Positions 17,463 through 26,182 are shown, counted from the first letter of the stretch. The stretch: 64,000 nt of DNA from Nocardioides luti (GCF_014212315.1 NZ_JACKXE010000002.1:1-64000), one strand, 5' to 3'. Notes: a model not told the origin generated them from the sequence alone. Numbers and translations are program-made.

Positions 17463-18146
17463 TCAGGCTTCGATCTCGGGGTCGAGGTTCTCGGAGCGAC
17501 CCCGCTCCTTCTTCTGGGCGACCGGGCCGGCGGCGTGCGCCGCGTCCCGCTCGGCGCGCTCGTCGGCCTCGAGGGCGGCCCGCTCGGCGGCCTTGGAGTC
17601 CTTCTCGGCCTTCATGTCGACCTTGGCGTCGGCCTTCTTCTTGTGCGGGCCGAGCACCATGATCATGTTGCGGCCGTCCTGCTTGGGGGACGACTCCACG
17701 AAGCCCAGCTCCGTGACGTCCTCGGCCAGGCGCTGGAGCAGGCGGTAGCCCAGCTCCGGGCGGTGCTGCTCGCGGCCGCGGAACATGATCGTGATCTTGA
17801 CCTTGTCACCGGCACGCAGGAAGCGGACGACGTGACCCTTCTTGGTCTCGTAGTCGTGCGCGTCGATCTTGGGACGAAGCTTCATCTCCTTGATGATCAC
17901 GTTCGTCTGGTTGCGCCGGGCCTCACGGGCCTTCTGCGCGTTCTCGTACTTGAACTTGCCGTAGTCCATGAGCTTGCAGACCGGCGGGCGCGCCATGGGG
18001 GCGATCTCGACGAGGTCGAGGTCGGCTTCCTGCGCAAGGCGCAGCGCGTCGGCGGTGGGAACGATGCCGACGGTCTCGCCACTGGGGCCAACGAGCCGGA
18101 CCTCGGAAACCCGGATCCGGTCGTTGATACGGAGCTCGGTGCTGAT
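17463..18146 (-). CDS. infC: Translation initiation factor IF-3 with AUC start codon
   Basis: 227 residues. The N-domain begins ISTELRINDRIRVSEVRLVG and continues to VGIVPTADALRLAQEADLDLVEIAP; the C-domain follows from MARPPVCKLMDYGKFKYE. No ATG, GTG or TTG precedes the conserved N-domain in frame; the first ATG is 50 codons in. An ATC at 18146 lies four bases after a perfect AGGAGG, so AUC is the start. A rare start codon is how IF3 controls its own synthesis in E. coli (AUU). The C-terminus carries a charged extension of about 40 residues beyond the E. coli protein. Confidence 0.95.
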   Translation of the reverse strand: MSTELRINDRIRVSEVRLVGPSGETVGIVPTADALRLAQEADLDLVEIAPMARPPVCKLMDYGKFKYENAQKAREARRNQTNVIIKEMKLRPKIDAHDYETKKGHVVRFLRAGDKVKITIMFRGREQHRPELGYRLLQRLAEDVTELGFVESSPKQDGRNMIMVLGPHKKKADAKVDMKAEKDSKAAERAALEADERAERDAAHAAGPVAQKKERGRSENLDPEIEA

Positions 18147-18440
18147 GTGTCCTCCTGAAAGAGCGTGGTCGGAGGTCGTCGCCCGGTCCGGGGGGAACCC
18201 CCGAAATCAACAACGGCTTCCGCTGAGTCACAAGCGGAAGCCAGTCATGACACGTCCCCCTGGGGGGAAAGCATCGCGAGTGCCACGGCCTGTCGTGGCG
18301 GGTGCCACGGCCGGAGCCCTCGGACCGGACCCGACGACCTGAGGCGGCCGATGCGGGTGGGAGGACGGATCGTGCTCGACCTCCGCTTGTCAGATCGGTC
18401 CTGCCGTGCGGGCACGGCGGAACTGATCGGTCAACACGGG
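18147..18440 (-). promoter_or_regulatory. Long infC leader with alternative hairpins
   Basis: About 290 bp without a normal gene. On the transcript, three mutually pairing segments occur: 18304-18309, 18294-18299 and 18282-18287 (GCCACG/CGTGGC/GCCACG on the plus strand), so the middle one can pair with either neighbour. Next come the MTGFRL reading frame and a perfect 10-bp stem (18215-18224 with 18233-18242). The layout resembles an attenuator controlling infC-rpmI-rplT. Confidence 0.5.
18228..18248 (-). CDS. Possible six-codon leader peptide of infC
   Basis: ATG ACT GGC TTC CGC TTG TGA (MTGFRL), preceded by AGGGGGA seven bases upstream. The ORF overlaps the right arm of the hairpin at 18215-18242, so a ribosome translating it would open that hairpin. 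The position is typical of a ribosome-mediated attenuator, but the peptide itself is only inferred. Confidence 0.35.
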   Translation of the reverse strand: MTGFRL

Positions 18441-18471
18441 ATGCTAGCGGATCATTCCGGCGCCGGGCCAA
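18441..18471 (-). promoter_or_regulatory. Candidate infC promoter
   Basis: Minus-strand TAGCAT (18441-18446) with TTGGCC (18466-18471) 19 bp upstream. It lies at the end of the SseB-like gene and would give the long leader described above. Spacing is slightly long, so moderate support. Confidence 0.4.
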
Positions 18472-18964
18472 TCCACGCCGGCCGGTCGCCCGCGCGCGTG
18501 AGGACCCACCGGGACGCCAGGCCGCGCAGGTCGTCCCCCTCCACCACCAGGGTCGTGGGACCCGCGACGTCGACGACCAGGGCCGCCGCGTCGTCCTGCA
18601 GGGCCGCCTGGGCCGCGAGGTCGGCGGTCACCGGGACCGGACGCGCCTCGGGGTTCCAGCGCGCCAGGGTCTCGGTGCTCGTGAAGGCGAGCAGCGCCAG
18701 CCGGCCGTCGGCACCCCGGAGCAGGACGGCCGCCATGTCGCTGGACTTGTCGCGCGCCAGGCCGTCGGCGCCGACCTCGACCTCGCCGAGGACCGCCACG
18801 ACCGGCACCAGGAGCCGTGACTGCCGCAGCTCGTCCAGCGCGTCGACGTACGCCTTCGGATCGCGGGCGTACGCCGCCAGTGCCTCGACCAGGTCGGGCG
18901 AGGCCGCTCCGGAGTCGTCGCCGAAGCCGGTGTCGAGCAGCTCGCGGGGCGGCGGGAGGTCCAT
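18452..18964 (-). CDS. SseB-like family protein
   Basis: 170 residues. It shows the SseB N-terminal-domain pattern common in actinomycetes: a repeated mixed alpha/beta unit with LVPVVAVLGE, KSSDMAAVLLRGADGRLALLAFTSTETLARWNPEARPVPV and a hydrophobic DDAAALVVDVAGPTTLVVEG. No enzyme motif and no signal peptide. Often found next to infC in related genomes. ATG at 18964; an upstream start would enter the promoter region of the divergent ssu operon. Function unknown. Confidence 0.75.
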   Translation of the reverse strand: MDLPPPRELLDTGFGDDSGAASPDLVEALAAYARDPKAYVDALDELRQSRLLVPVVAVLGEVEVGADGLARDKSSDMAAVLLRGADGRLALLAFTSTETLARWNPEARPVPVTADLAAQAALQDDAAALVVDVAGPTTLVVEGDDLRGLASRWVLTRAGDRPAWIGPAPE

Positions 18965-19054
18965 GCCGACGATTGTCCCGCAGGGCTCTCCGCGCGGCCC
19001 AGCCGCACCGGCCGGGCGTGGCGTGCGCCACACCCGCCACGTAAAGTCCGTGTT

Positions 19055-19099
19055 AAGTCGAGTGTTCAACTTGATTTACGCGGCTTACTTCCGTAGACA
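19055..19099 (+). promoter_or_regulatory. ssu operon promoter and operator-like dyad
   Basis: TTGATT (19071-19076) and TAGACA (19094-19099) are 17 bp apart. Transcription would begin close to the ATG at 19108, so the mRNA is probably leaderless. An 18-bp imperfect dyad AAGTCGAGTGTTCAACTT (19055-19072) overlaps the -35 box and could be a repressor site. Confidence 0.5.
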
Positions 19100-19107
19100 T
19101 GCTCGCC

Positions 19108-19920
19108 ATGACCACCACGACTCTGGCGGCTCCGACCGCTCCACCGCGACAACGGCGCGCCCGCTCCCGCGGCTCGCGCCTGTCCTTCCTGAGGCGCTGG
19201 ATCTCCCCCGTCGTCCTCGTCGGGCTCTGGCAGCTCCTGAGCAACGCCGGGGTGATCCCCGAGCGCAAGCTCGTGGCCCCGAGCCAGGTCTTCGCGACCG
19301 CCGTCGAGCTCGTCCGCAACGGCACCCTCGGCTCCGAGACCCTGGTCTCGGTGCAGCGTGTCTTCATCGGCTTCGCGATCGGCGCCAGCGTGGCGCTGGT
19401 GCTGGCGGTCGTCGCCGGGCTCTCGCGGATCGGTGACGACGCCATCGACCCGCCGATGCAGATGCTGCGGACCCTGCCCCACCTCGGCCTGGTCCCGCTG
19501 CTGATCATCTGGATGGGCCTGGGCGAGACCCCGAAGGTCACCCTGATCTCGCTGGGCGTCGCGTTCCCGCTCTACCTCAACACCCTCGCCGGCATCCGGG
19601 GCATCGACCGCAAGACCGTCGAGGCGGCCCGGTCGATGAACCTCAGCTGGTCGCAGCGCATCCGCCACGTCATCGTCCCGGGCGCCCTGCCGCAGACCCT
19701 CGTCGGGCTGCGCCAGAGCCTGGGGATCGCGTGGCTCACCCTCATCGTCGCGGAGACGATCAGCGCCAGCTCGGGCATCGGCTACATGATCAACCACGCC
19801 CGCGACTTCCTGCAGACCGACGTCATCGTCGTCGGTCTCGCCGTCTACAGCATCCTCGGCCTCCTCACCGACGCCGTGGTGCGACAGCTCGAGAGAAGGG
19901 CACTCGCATGGCGTTCCTGA
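19108..19920 (+). CDS. ssuC: Sulfonate-type ABC transporter permease
   Basis: 270 residues. An N-terminal basic stretch, then about six membrane segments of the BPD_transp_1 fold, with the ATPase-docking loop around EAARSMNLSWSQRIRHVIVPGALPQ. Similar to SsuC/TauC permeases for alkanesulfonates. I chose ATG 19108 over 19099 because the earlier codon is part of the -10 box. The stop overlaps ssuB by 13 bp. Substrate is inferred from the neighbouring ssuD. Confidence 0.85.
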   Translation: MTTTTLAAPTAPPRQRRARSRGSRLSFLRRWISPVVLVGLWQLLSNAGVIPERKLVAPSQVFATAVELVRNGTLGSETLVSVQRVFIGFAIGASVALVLAVVAGLSRIGDDAIDPPMQMLRTLPHLGLVPLLIIWMGLGETPKVTLISLGVAFPLYLNTLAGIRGIDRKTVEAARSMNLSWSQRIRHVIVPGALPQTLVGLRQSLGIAWLTLIVAETISASSGIGYMINHARDFLQTDVIVVGLAVYSILGLLTDAVVRQLERRALAWRS

Positions 19921-20717
19921 AGTCCAGCCCCGACCCCGGCCCGACGACCGACGGCGCGACGGACCACGTCGCCCGCGTCCGGTCGCACAACCGGTCGTTC
20001 GGCTCCACCCACGTCCTGAGGTCGATCGACCTCGACATCCGCCCGGGCGAGTTCGTCGCCCTGCTCGGCCGCAGCGGCTGCGGCAAGTCGACGCTGCTGC
20101 GCAGCCTGTCGCGCCTCGACAAGGCCCCGGCCAGCGAGGTCCAGGTCAACGGCCGCTCGGCCGTCGCCTTCCAGGAGCCGCGGCTGCTGCCCTGGCGCAA
20201 GGTGCACGAGAACGTCGCGCTCGCGCTGCTCAACACCCCGCAGCGCAAGGACCGCTTCGAGCTCGCCGAGCAGGCGCTGGCCGAGGTCGGCCTCTCCGAC
20301 AAGCTCGACGCCTGGCCGCTGGAGCTCTCGGGCGGACAGGCGCAGCGCGTCTCCCTGGCCCGGGCCCTGGTCAGCAACCCGTCGCTGCTGCTGCTCGACG
20401 AGCCGTTCAGCGCCCTCGACGCGCTGACCCGGATCGAGATGCACCAGCTCGTCATCGAGCTGTGGCGCCGCCACTCGATGGCGATCCTGCTCGTCACCCA
20501 CGACGTGGACGAGGCCCTCGCCCTCGCCGACCGGCTCTACGTGCTCGACGAGGGCAAGGTCCGGCAGAGCTGGGACATCAGCCTGCCGCGCTCGGACCGC
20601 GCCCCCTCGCAGCCCGAGATCGCCGGCGCCCGCGCCGAGATCCTCGCCTCCCTGGGCGTCAAGCCCACCCCGCCCAACCCCAAGCGGAACCCCCTGAAGA
20701 ACCAAGGAGCAGCATGA
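19908..20717 (+). CDS. ssuB: Sulfonate-type ABC transporter ATP-binding protein
   Basis: 269 residues with a complete ABC ATPase: Walker A GRSGCGKST (near 54), Q-loop FQEPRLLPW, signature LSGGQAQRVSLARAL, Walker B LLLLDEPFSALD and H-loop VTHDVDEA. The C-terminal 35 residues are proline-rich. It overlaps ssuC by 13 bp and ssuA by 4 bp, so it is part of one translation-coupled set. Confidence 0.9.
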   Translation: MAFLKSSPDPGPTTDGATDHVARVRSHNRSFGSTHVLRSIDLDIRPGEFVALLGRSGCGKSTLLRSLSRLDKAPASEVQVNGRSAVAFQEPRLLPWRKVHENVALALLNTPQRKDRFELAEQALAEVGLSDKLDAWPLELSGGQAQRVSLARALVSNPSLLLLDEPFSALDALTRIEMHQLVIELWRRHSMAILLVTHDVDEALALADRLYVLDEGKVRQSWDISLPRSDRAPSQPEIAGARAEILASLGVKPTPPNPKRNPLKNQGAA

Positions 20718-21760
20718 ACACGCACCACGCCCGACGACGTACGGTCCTCACCTCGGCGGTGGGCCTCGTGGCCGCGGCCGTCCTCGCCGCCTGCGGCGGC
20801 TCGTCCACCGGCAACGAGTCCGCGATCAAGGACGACGGCAGCGTGGACCTGTCGAAGGTGACGCTGATCGTCGGTGACCAGAAGGGCACGAGCGCGAAGG
20901 CGCTGCTCGAGGCCGCCGGTCTCGACGACACCGACTACACGATCGAGTGGAAGGAGTTCACCTCCGGTCCCCCGATGCTCGAGGGGCTGAACGCGAACGC
21001 CATCCACGTCGGCATGGTCGGCAACACCCCGCCGATCTTCGCTGCCGCCGCCAAGGGCGAGTTCAAGATGGTCCAGGCGATCACCTACACCGGCAAGGGC
21101 GACGCGATCCTGGTCCCCGCCGACTCCCCGCTCAAGAGCGTCGCGGACCTCAAGGGCAAGAAGGTCGGCGTGGCCGAGGGCAGCTCCGCCAACTACAACC
21201 TGCTGGCGCAGCTCGACAAGGCCGGCCTGAAGTACAGCGACGTCTCGGTCGAGAACCTCCAGCCCGCCGACGGCCTGGCCGCCTTCACCTCGGGCCACCT
21301 CGACGCCTGGGCCGTCTGGGACCCCTTCACCTCGCAGGCGGTCGAGTCCGGTGACGCCCGGGTGCTGGCCGACGGCGCCGACGTGGTCAACGGCTACAAC
21401 TTCCAGGTGGCCTCCGACGCCGCGCTGGACGACAAGGCGACCAAGGCCGCCCTCCAGGACTACCTCGGCCGGATCACGCAGGCCCAGCTCTGGGCGAGCA
21501 CGCACCAGGACGAGTGGTCGAAGGTGTGGGCCGAGCAGACCGGTCTGACGCCGGACGTGACCCTCGCGGCCGCGAAGCAGCGCCCCGTCACCGTGGTCCC
21601 GATCTCGCAGGAGGTCATCGACTCCGAGCAGGAGATGGCCGACGCGTTCAGCGAGAACAAGCTGCTCCCCGGCGAGGTCAACGTGTCGGACTACTTCGAC
21701 GACGAGTTCAACGACTACATCACCGAGCAGGCCGACAAGGCCAGCCAGGCCGGTAGCTGA
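20714..21760 (+). CDS. ssuA: Sulfonate-type substrate-binding lipoprotein
   Basis: 348 residues. Signal peptide with RRR, a hydrophobic core and lipobox LAAC, so it is lipid-anchored outside the membrane. The body is the SsuA/THI5-like periplasmic-binding fold (MVGNTPPIFAAAAKGEFKMV, KVGVAEGSSANYNLLAQL, SGHLDAWAVWDPF). It captures sulfonates or related sulfur compounds for the SsuBC transporter. The start overlaps the ssuB stop (ATGA). Confidence 0.87.
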   Translation: MNTHHARRRTVLTSAVGLVAAAVLAACGGSSTGNESAIKDDGSVDLSKVTLIVGDQKGTSAKALLEAAGLDDTDYTIEWKEFTSGPPMLEGLNANAIHVGMVGNTPPIFAAAAKGEFKMVQAITYTGKGDAILVPADSPLKSVADLKGKKVGVAEGSSANYNLLAQLDKAGLKYSDVSVENLQPADGLAAFTSGHLDAWAVWDPFTSQAVESGDARVLADGADVVNGYNFQVASDAALDDKATKAALQDYLGRITQAQLWASTHQDEWSKVWAEQTGLTPDVTLAAAKQRPVTVVPISQEVIDSEQEMADAFSENKLLPGEVNVSDYFDDEFNDYITEQADKASQAGS

Positions 21761-21761
21761 C

Positions 21762-22940
21762 GTGCCGGGACCGACCGGACCGATGCGGCTGCACTGGTTC
21801 CTCCCCACGTCCGGCGACAGCCGGTCCCTCGTGGGGGCGGGTCAGGGAGTCCCGCAGGACGTGCGCAACGGCCTGCGGGACACCGCGACCCACGGCTTCC
21901 GTGACCCCTCGATCGACTACCTCGCCGACGTCGCCCGCACGGCCGAGAAGCTCGGCTTCGAGGGCGTGCTGACGCCGACCGGGACCTTCTGCGAGGACGC
22001 CTGGCTCACGACCGCGGCCCTGCTGCGCGAGACGACGACGCTGAAGTTCCTCGTGGCCTTCCGGCCGGGCGTCATCAACCCCGTCCTCGCCGCGCAGATG
22101 GCAGCGGCCTACCAGCGGATCTCCGGCGGCCGGCTGATGCTCAACATCGTGACCGGCGGCGAGCCCGTCGAGCAGGCCCGCTTCGGGGACGACGCGCCCA
22201 AGGACGTGCGCTACGCCCGGACCGACGAGTTCCTGTCGGTCCTGCGCGGCGCGTGGCACGAGGCGCCGTTCGACTTCTCGGGCGAGCACTACAGCGCCAC
22301 CGGCGCGATGGTCAGCGGCGGGGTCGACCCGGCCCCGGACATCTACTTCGGCGGGTCCTCGGGCCCGGCCGGCCCGGTGGCGGCCCGGCACGCCGACGTC
22401 TACCTGACGTGGGGCGAGCCCCCGGAGCTGGTGGCCGAGAAGATCGCCTGGATGCGGGAGCTCGCCGCGGCCGAGGGGCGCACGCTGCGCTTCGGGCTGC
22501 GGATCCACACGCTCTCGCGCGACACCAGCGAGGCCGCGTGGCAGCACGCCCAGTGGCTGCTGGACGGGCTCGACCCGGCGACGATCGCCAAGGCCCAGGA
22601 GGCGCTCAGCAAGAGCGAGTCGACGGGCCAGCAGCGGATGCTGTCGCTGCGCGGCGGCCGGTCGTCGTACGCCGACGCGCACGACCTCGAGGTCGCCCCC
22701 AACCTGTGGTCGGGCGTCGGCCTGGTCCGCGGCGGCGCCGGCACGGCGCTCGTGGGCAGCCACGAGGAGGTCGCCGACCGGCTGGAGGAGTACCACCGGA
22801 TCGGGATCGACGAGTTCATCCTGTCGGGCTACCCCCACGTCGAGGAGGCCTACTGGTTCGGCGAGGGCGTCATGCCCGTGCTGCGCCGGCGCGGTCTCTT
22901 CGGCCGGACGGCCGCCGCGCCGGTGGCCGTGTCGGCCTGA
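21762..22940 (+). CDS. ssuD: Alkanesulfonate monooxygenase (luciferase-like)
   Basis: 392 residues of the flavin-dependent LLM family: LHWFLPTSGDSRS at the start, LTPTGTFCEDAWLTTAALLRETTTLKFLVAFRP, NIVTGGEP and YFGGSSGPAG. Releases sulfite from alkanesulfonates using reduced FMN. A separate FMN reductase (SsuE) is not in the window. A GTG start follows the ssuA stop by one base; an ATG seven codons on (21783) is possible. Its position after ssuCBA gives the whole group its sulfonate assignment. Confidence 0.88.
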   Translation: MPGPTGPMRLHWFLPTSGDSRSLVGAGQGVPQDVRNGLRDTATHGFRDPSIDYLADVARTAEKLGFEGVLTPTGTFCEDAWLTTAALLRETTTLKFLVAFRPGVINPVLAAQMAAAYQRISGGRLMLNIVTGGEPVEQARFGDDAPKDVRYARTDEFLSVLRGAWHEAPFDFSGEHYSATGAMVSGGVDPAPDIYFGGSSGPAGPVAARHADVYLTWGEPPELVAEKIAWMRELAAAEGRTLRFGLRIHTLSRDTSEAAWQHAQWLLDGLDPATIAKAQEALSKSESTGQQRMLSLRGGRSSYADAHDLEVAPNLWSGVGLVRGGAGTALVGSHEEVADRLEEYHRIGIDEFILSGYPHVEEAYWFGEGVMPVLRRRGLFGRTAAAPVAVSA

Positions 22941-22983
22941 CGCAGTCCGCTCCACGCCCCCAGCCGTGTGTCAGGCTGGGGGC

Positions 22984-23427
22984 GTGGACGACGTGACCTG
23001 GGGCGCCCTCACCCTGACCCTCACCGTCCTCGGGGCGATCTGGACCTGGCTGTCCTTCCGCCGACGGGGACTCGCCTCCGGCCTGCGCGCGCTGGCGTTC
23101 ACGCTGCTGCCCGCCGCGGCGTACCTCACCAAGACCCTGCAGATGTTCACCCGCATCGTCGACGCGGTGGCCGACTGGGCCACCAACCTCGTCTTCAACC
23201 CGTTCGTGTGGACCGGTGTCGTCCTCGCCGGCGTCTCCGCTCTGCTCCTCAGCGTGTCGTCGGTCCTGCGGGCCCGGCAGCTGGCGCGCACGCCCGACGC
23301 CGGCAGCACGAAGCGCACCCGCGGCACCGCGCTGCCGCCCGCGGGCCGCGGCCAGGGCACGCCCGCGGTCGGCGACGACGACATGGCGGACATCGAGGCG
23401 CTGCTGCGCCGGCGCGGCATCTCCTGA
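22984..23427 (+). CDS. Small membrane protein of unknown function
   Basis: 147 residues from a GTG. Three hydrophobic stretches (about 7-25, 37-54 and 75-98), then a polar, proline-rich tail ending MADIEALLRRRGIS. The family is common and unnamed in actinomycetes. The stop overlaps the next gene by one base (TGATG), implying co-translation with the PLP enzyme. No function is suggested. Confidence 0.7.
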   Translation: MDDVTWGALTLTLTVLGAIWTWLSFRRRGLASGLRALAFTLLPAAAYLTKTLQMFTRIVDAVADWATNLVFNPFVWTGVVLAGVSALLLSVSSVLRARQLARTPDAGSTKRTRGTALPPAGRGQGTPAVGDDDMADIEALLRRRGIS

Positions 23428-24647
23428 TGGGCGCCTCCCCCGTGGATCGCAACCGGCTGCGGTCCCGGCTCGACGCGGCCGTCGCCCAGCACGACGGACC
23501 CCTGCCGACGCCGCTGATGCTCGTCGACCTCGACGCCTTCGACGCCAACGCCGACGACCTGGTCCGCCGGGCCGGCGGCAAGCCGCTGCGCGTCGCCTCC
23601 AAGTCGCTGCGCGTCCCGGCCCTGCTGCAGCGCGCCCTCGCCCACGACGGCTTCTCGGGCGTCCTCGCCTACACGCTGCGCGAGGCGCTCTGGCTGCACG
23701 AGCAGGGCCTCAGCGACGACATCGTGGTCGCCTACCCCTCGGTCGACCGCGGTGCCCTCGCCGACCTGGTGGCCTCCCCGTCGGCGGCCGCCCAGATCAC
23801 GCTGATGGTCGACGACCCGGCCCACCTCGACCTCGTCGACTCGCTCCGCGCCTCGCGAGCCGTGCCGGTCCGGGTCGCCCTCGACGTGGACGCCGGCCTG
23901 CGGATGGGCGGCCAGCACGTCGGCCCCAAGCGCTCGCCGCTGTACGACGCCGGCTCGGTCGTCGCGATGGCCCGGACCGTCGCGGGGCGCGAGGGGTTCC
24001 GCCTCGTCGGCGCGATGACCTACGAGGGCCAGGTGGCCGGCCTGCCCGACGACCTGCCGGGCGCGGGCCGCGCCCGCTCACTCGTGGTGCGCCGGATGAA
24101 GTCGCTCTCGATGCACCAGGTGGAGGCGCGGCGCCGCGAGATCGCCGACGCGCTGGCCGCGGTCACCGAGCTGGAGTTCTGGAACGCAGGCGGCTCCGGC
24201 TCGGTCGAGGCCTCGTCCGCCGACCCGGTCGTCACCGAGGTCGCCGCGGGCTCCGGCCTGCTCGTGCCGACGCTGTTCGACCACTACCAGGCCTTCGAGC
24301 CGCGCCCGGCGTCGTACTTCGCACTCCCGGTGGTCCGCCGACCCTCCGCGGAGGTCGCGACCGTGCACGGCGGCGGCCTGGTCGCCTCCGGCCCGGCCGG
24401 CGACGACCGCCTGCCCCAGCCGTGGGCGCCCGCGGGGCTGCAGCTGCTGGGTCTCGAGGGGGCCGGCGAGGTCCAGACGCCGTTGACCGGCCACGCCGCG
24501 TCGCTGCTGGCGATCGGCGACCTCGTGTGGTTCCGCCACGCCAAGTCCGGCGAGCCCTTCGAGCACACCACCACCGTGCACCTGCTGGCCGCCGACCGGA
24601 TCGTCGACTCGGTGCCGACCTACCGCGGGCATGGCCTCGCCTTCTGA
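23427..24647 (+). CDS. PLP-dependent D-amino-acid deaminase/racemase-like enzyme
   Basis: 406 residues. An alanine-racemase-type barrel in the N-terminal half (PTPLMLVDLDAFDANADDLVRRAGGKPLRVASKSLRVP, where the lysine near residue 57 should bind PLP) and a C-terminal D-serine-dehydratase-like domain (GHAASLLAIGDLVWFRHAKSGE with a metal-binding H/C pattern). Resembles DSD1-type D-serine or D-threonine enzymes; the substrate cannot be told. Overlaps the following kinase gene by 17 bp. Confidence 0.8.
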   Translation: MGASPVDRNRLRSRLDAAVAQHDGPLPTPLMLVDLDAFDANADDLVRRAGGKPLRVASKSLRVPALLQRALAHDGFSGVLAYTLREALWLHEQGLSDDIVVAYPSVDRGALADLVASPSAAAQITLMVDDPAHLDLVDSLRASRAVPVRVALDVDAGLRMGGQHVGPKRSPLYDAGSVVAMARTVAGREGFRLVGAMTYEGQVAGLPDDLPGAGRARSLVVRRMKSLSMHQVEARRREIADALAAVTELEFWNAGGSGSVEASSADPVVTEVAAGSGLLVPTLFDHYQAFEPRPASYFALPVVRRPSAEVATVHGGGLVASGPAGDDRLPQPWAPAGLQLLGLEGAGEVQTPLTGHAASLLAIGDLVWFRHAKSGEPFEHTTTVHLLAADRIVDSVPTYRGHGLAF

Positions 24648-25233
24648 CCCGTCCGCCGTCGTGCTGGCGCTGGCGGAGTCCCGTCCGCCCACCCTGGGTG
24701 CCGGACGGCTCGTGTGCGTCGACGGCCCCGCCGGCTCGGGCAAGACCACGCTGGCGGCGGCGCTGCTGGCGGCGCGCCCGGACGCCCGGGTCGTGCACCT
24801 GGACGACCTCTACGACGGGTGGGACGGGCTCCCCCGCATCACCGACCAGCTCGACAGCCTGCTGCGCCCGCTCGCGGCCGGGGGGCCTGGCCGCTACCGG
24901 CGCTACGACTGGGTCGCCGGCGCCTACGCCGAGACCGTGGTGGTCGAGCCGTCACCGCTGCTGGTGCTCGAGGGCGTGGCCTCCGGCTCGCGCGCGCACG
25001 CCGACCTGGCGACCGTGCTGGTGTGGGTCTCGGCCCCGGCGGACCTGCGGCTCGCCCGCGGCCTCGAGCGGGACGGCGCCGAGCTGGCCGGGCCCTGGCG
25101 GCGCTGGATGGCCGACGAGGCCGCGCTGTTCCTCCGGGAGGGCACCGAGGCCCGGGCCGACGTGCTCGTCGACGGGACCGGCGTCAGGCCTCCGCGGGCG
25201 CCGGGTCCTCCGGCTCCGGGGCCGACTCCCTGA
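24631..25233 (+). CDS. Uridine kinase-like P-loop protein
   Basis: 200 residues. Walker A VDGPAGSGKTTLA (near 30), then DDLYDGWDGLP and RYDWVAGAYAETV, which follow the uridine-kinase/nucleoside-kinase pattern, and a lid-like RGLERDG. Small for a uridine kinase and lacking its C-terminal part. The last 17 codons overlap the convergent GNAT gene by 50 bp and encode a proline-rich tail that is probably not structural. Confidence 0.75.
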   Translation: MASPSDPSAVVLALAESRPPTLGAGRLVCVDGPAGSGKTTLAAALLAARPDARVVHLDDLYDGWDGLPRITDQLDSLLRPLAAGGPGRYRRYDWVAGAYAETVVVEPSPLLVLEGVASGSRAHADLATVLVWVSAPADLRLARGLERDGAELAGPWRRWMADEAALFLREGTEARADVLVDGTGVRPPRAPGPPAPGPTP

Positions 25234-26167
25234 GGGCGTACTCCACGAACGTGTGGTGCACCCGGAAGCCCGACCGCTCGTAGATGCCGGACGCGCCGTC
25301 GGGGTTCTCCATGTCGACGTCGAGGCTGGCCGCGGTGAACCCCTCGGCGGCCGCGGCGTGCAGCGTGCGGGCCACGAGAGCCGAGGCGAGGCCCCGCCCG
25401 CGGTGCGGCCGGGCGGTGCCGATGTAGGGGAAGTAGACCTCCCGGTCCTCCGCGCGGCCGGACGCCGGGGCGCCGTACTCGTGCGCGAAGGCGTAGGCCG
25501 CCACCGCGCCCCCCGCGTCGCTCAGGACGTACGACAGGTGGTGACGCGCGTGGCCGGCCAGCATGAAGCCGGCCCAGTTGTCCTCGTCGGCCGTGGCGCC
25601 GTTGGGGTAGTCGCGGAACACCTCGTTGTGGGCCCGCCGCAGCCGCTCGCTGTCGTCGTCGGAGAAGGTCGTCAGCACCAGGTCGTCGGGCAGCGCGGGC
25701 GGCTCGGGCACGTCCGCGAGGTCGGCCAGCATGAGGTAGCGGTAGCGCTCGGGGGCGAAGCCCAGGCCGGTGACGAGGCGTTCGTGCGCGGTGCGCCCCT
25801 GGGCGGCCCGGTTGACGAACAGCACCGGCAGGTCCGGCTCGGTGTCGACGTGCCAGGCGCGGGCCGCGTCCAGCGCGGTGGCGAGCAGGGCGGCCGGCAG
25901 CTCACCCGCGGGACGGGCGGGGTCGTGGTCGCCGTCGACGAGGAACCGCTGGCAGGCCGGCTGGACGCTGGCGAGGAAGCCGGACCACCCCACCATCGTC
26001 GGGCCGTCGAAGGCGCCGAAGAAGCGGGTCCCGGGCATCTGGCCCATCTCGCGGAAGTCGTCGGCGGTGAGCCGCAGCGGTGTCGGGTGGTCGCGCTCGA
26101 CGGCGGCGCACAGCCGCCCGAACTCGTCGGCGTCGGTGCTGGTCAGCGTGCGGATGTCGTCCCCCAT
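25184..26167 (-). CDS. Tandem GNAT-family acetyltransferase
   Basis: 327 residues holding two GNAT folds. The second half has a clear acetyl-CoA motif (IGTARPHRGRGLASALVARTLHAAAAEGF, residues about 245-275) followed by NPDGASGIYERSGF. The first half is degenerate, without a full R/Q-x-x-G-x-G/A loop. Similar in layout to mycothiol synthase-like proteins, but the substrate is unknown. Convergent 50-bp overlap with the upstream kinase gene. Confidence 0.8.
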   Translation of the reverse strand: MGDDIRTLTSTDADEFGRLCAAVERDHPTPLRLTADDFREMGQMPGTRFFGAFDGPTMVGWSGFLASVQPACQRFLVDGDHDPARPAGELPAALLATALDAARAWHVDTEPDLPVLFVNRAAQGRTAHERLVTGLGFAPERYRYLMLADLADVPEPPALPDDLVLTTFSDDDSERLRRAHNEVFRDYPNGATADEDNWAGFMLAGHARHHLSYVLSDAGGAVAAYAFAHEYGAPASGRAEDREVYFPYIGTARPHRGRGLASALVARTLHAAAAEGFTAASLDVDMENPDGASGIYERSGFRVHHTFVEYALRESAPEPEDPAPAEA

Positions 26168-26182
26168 GGGGCGGAGGCTAGG

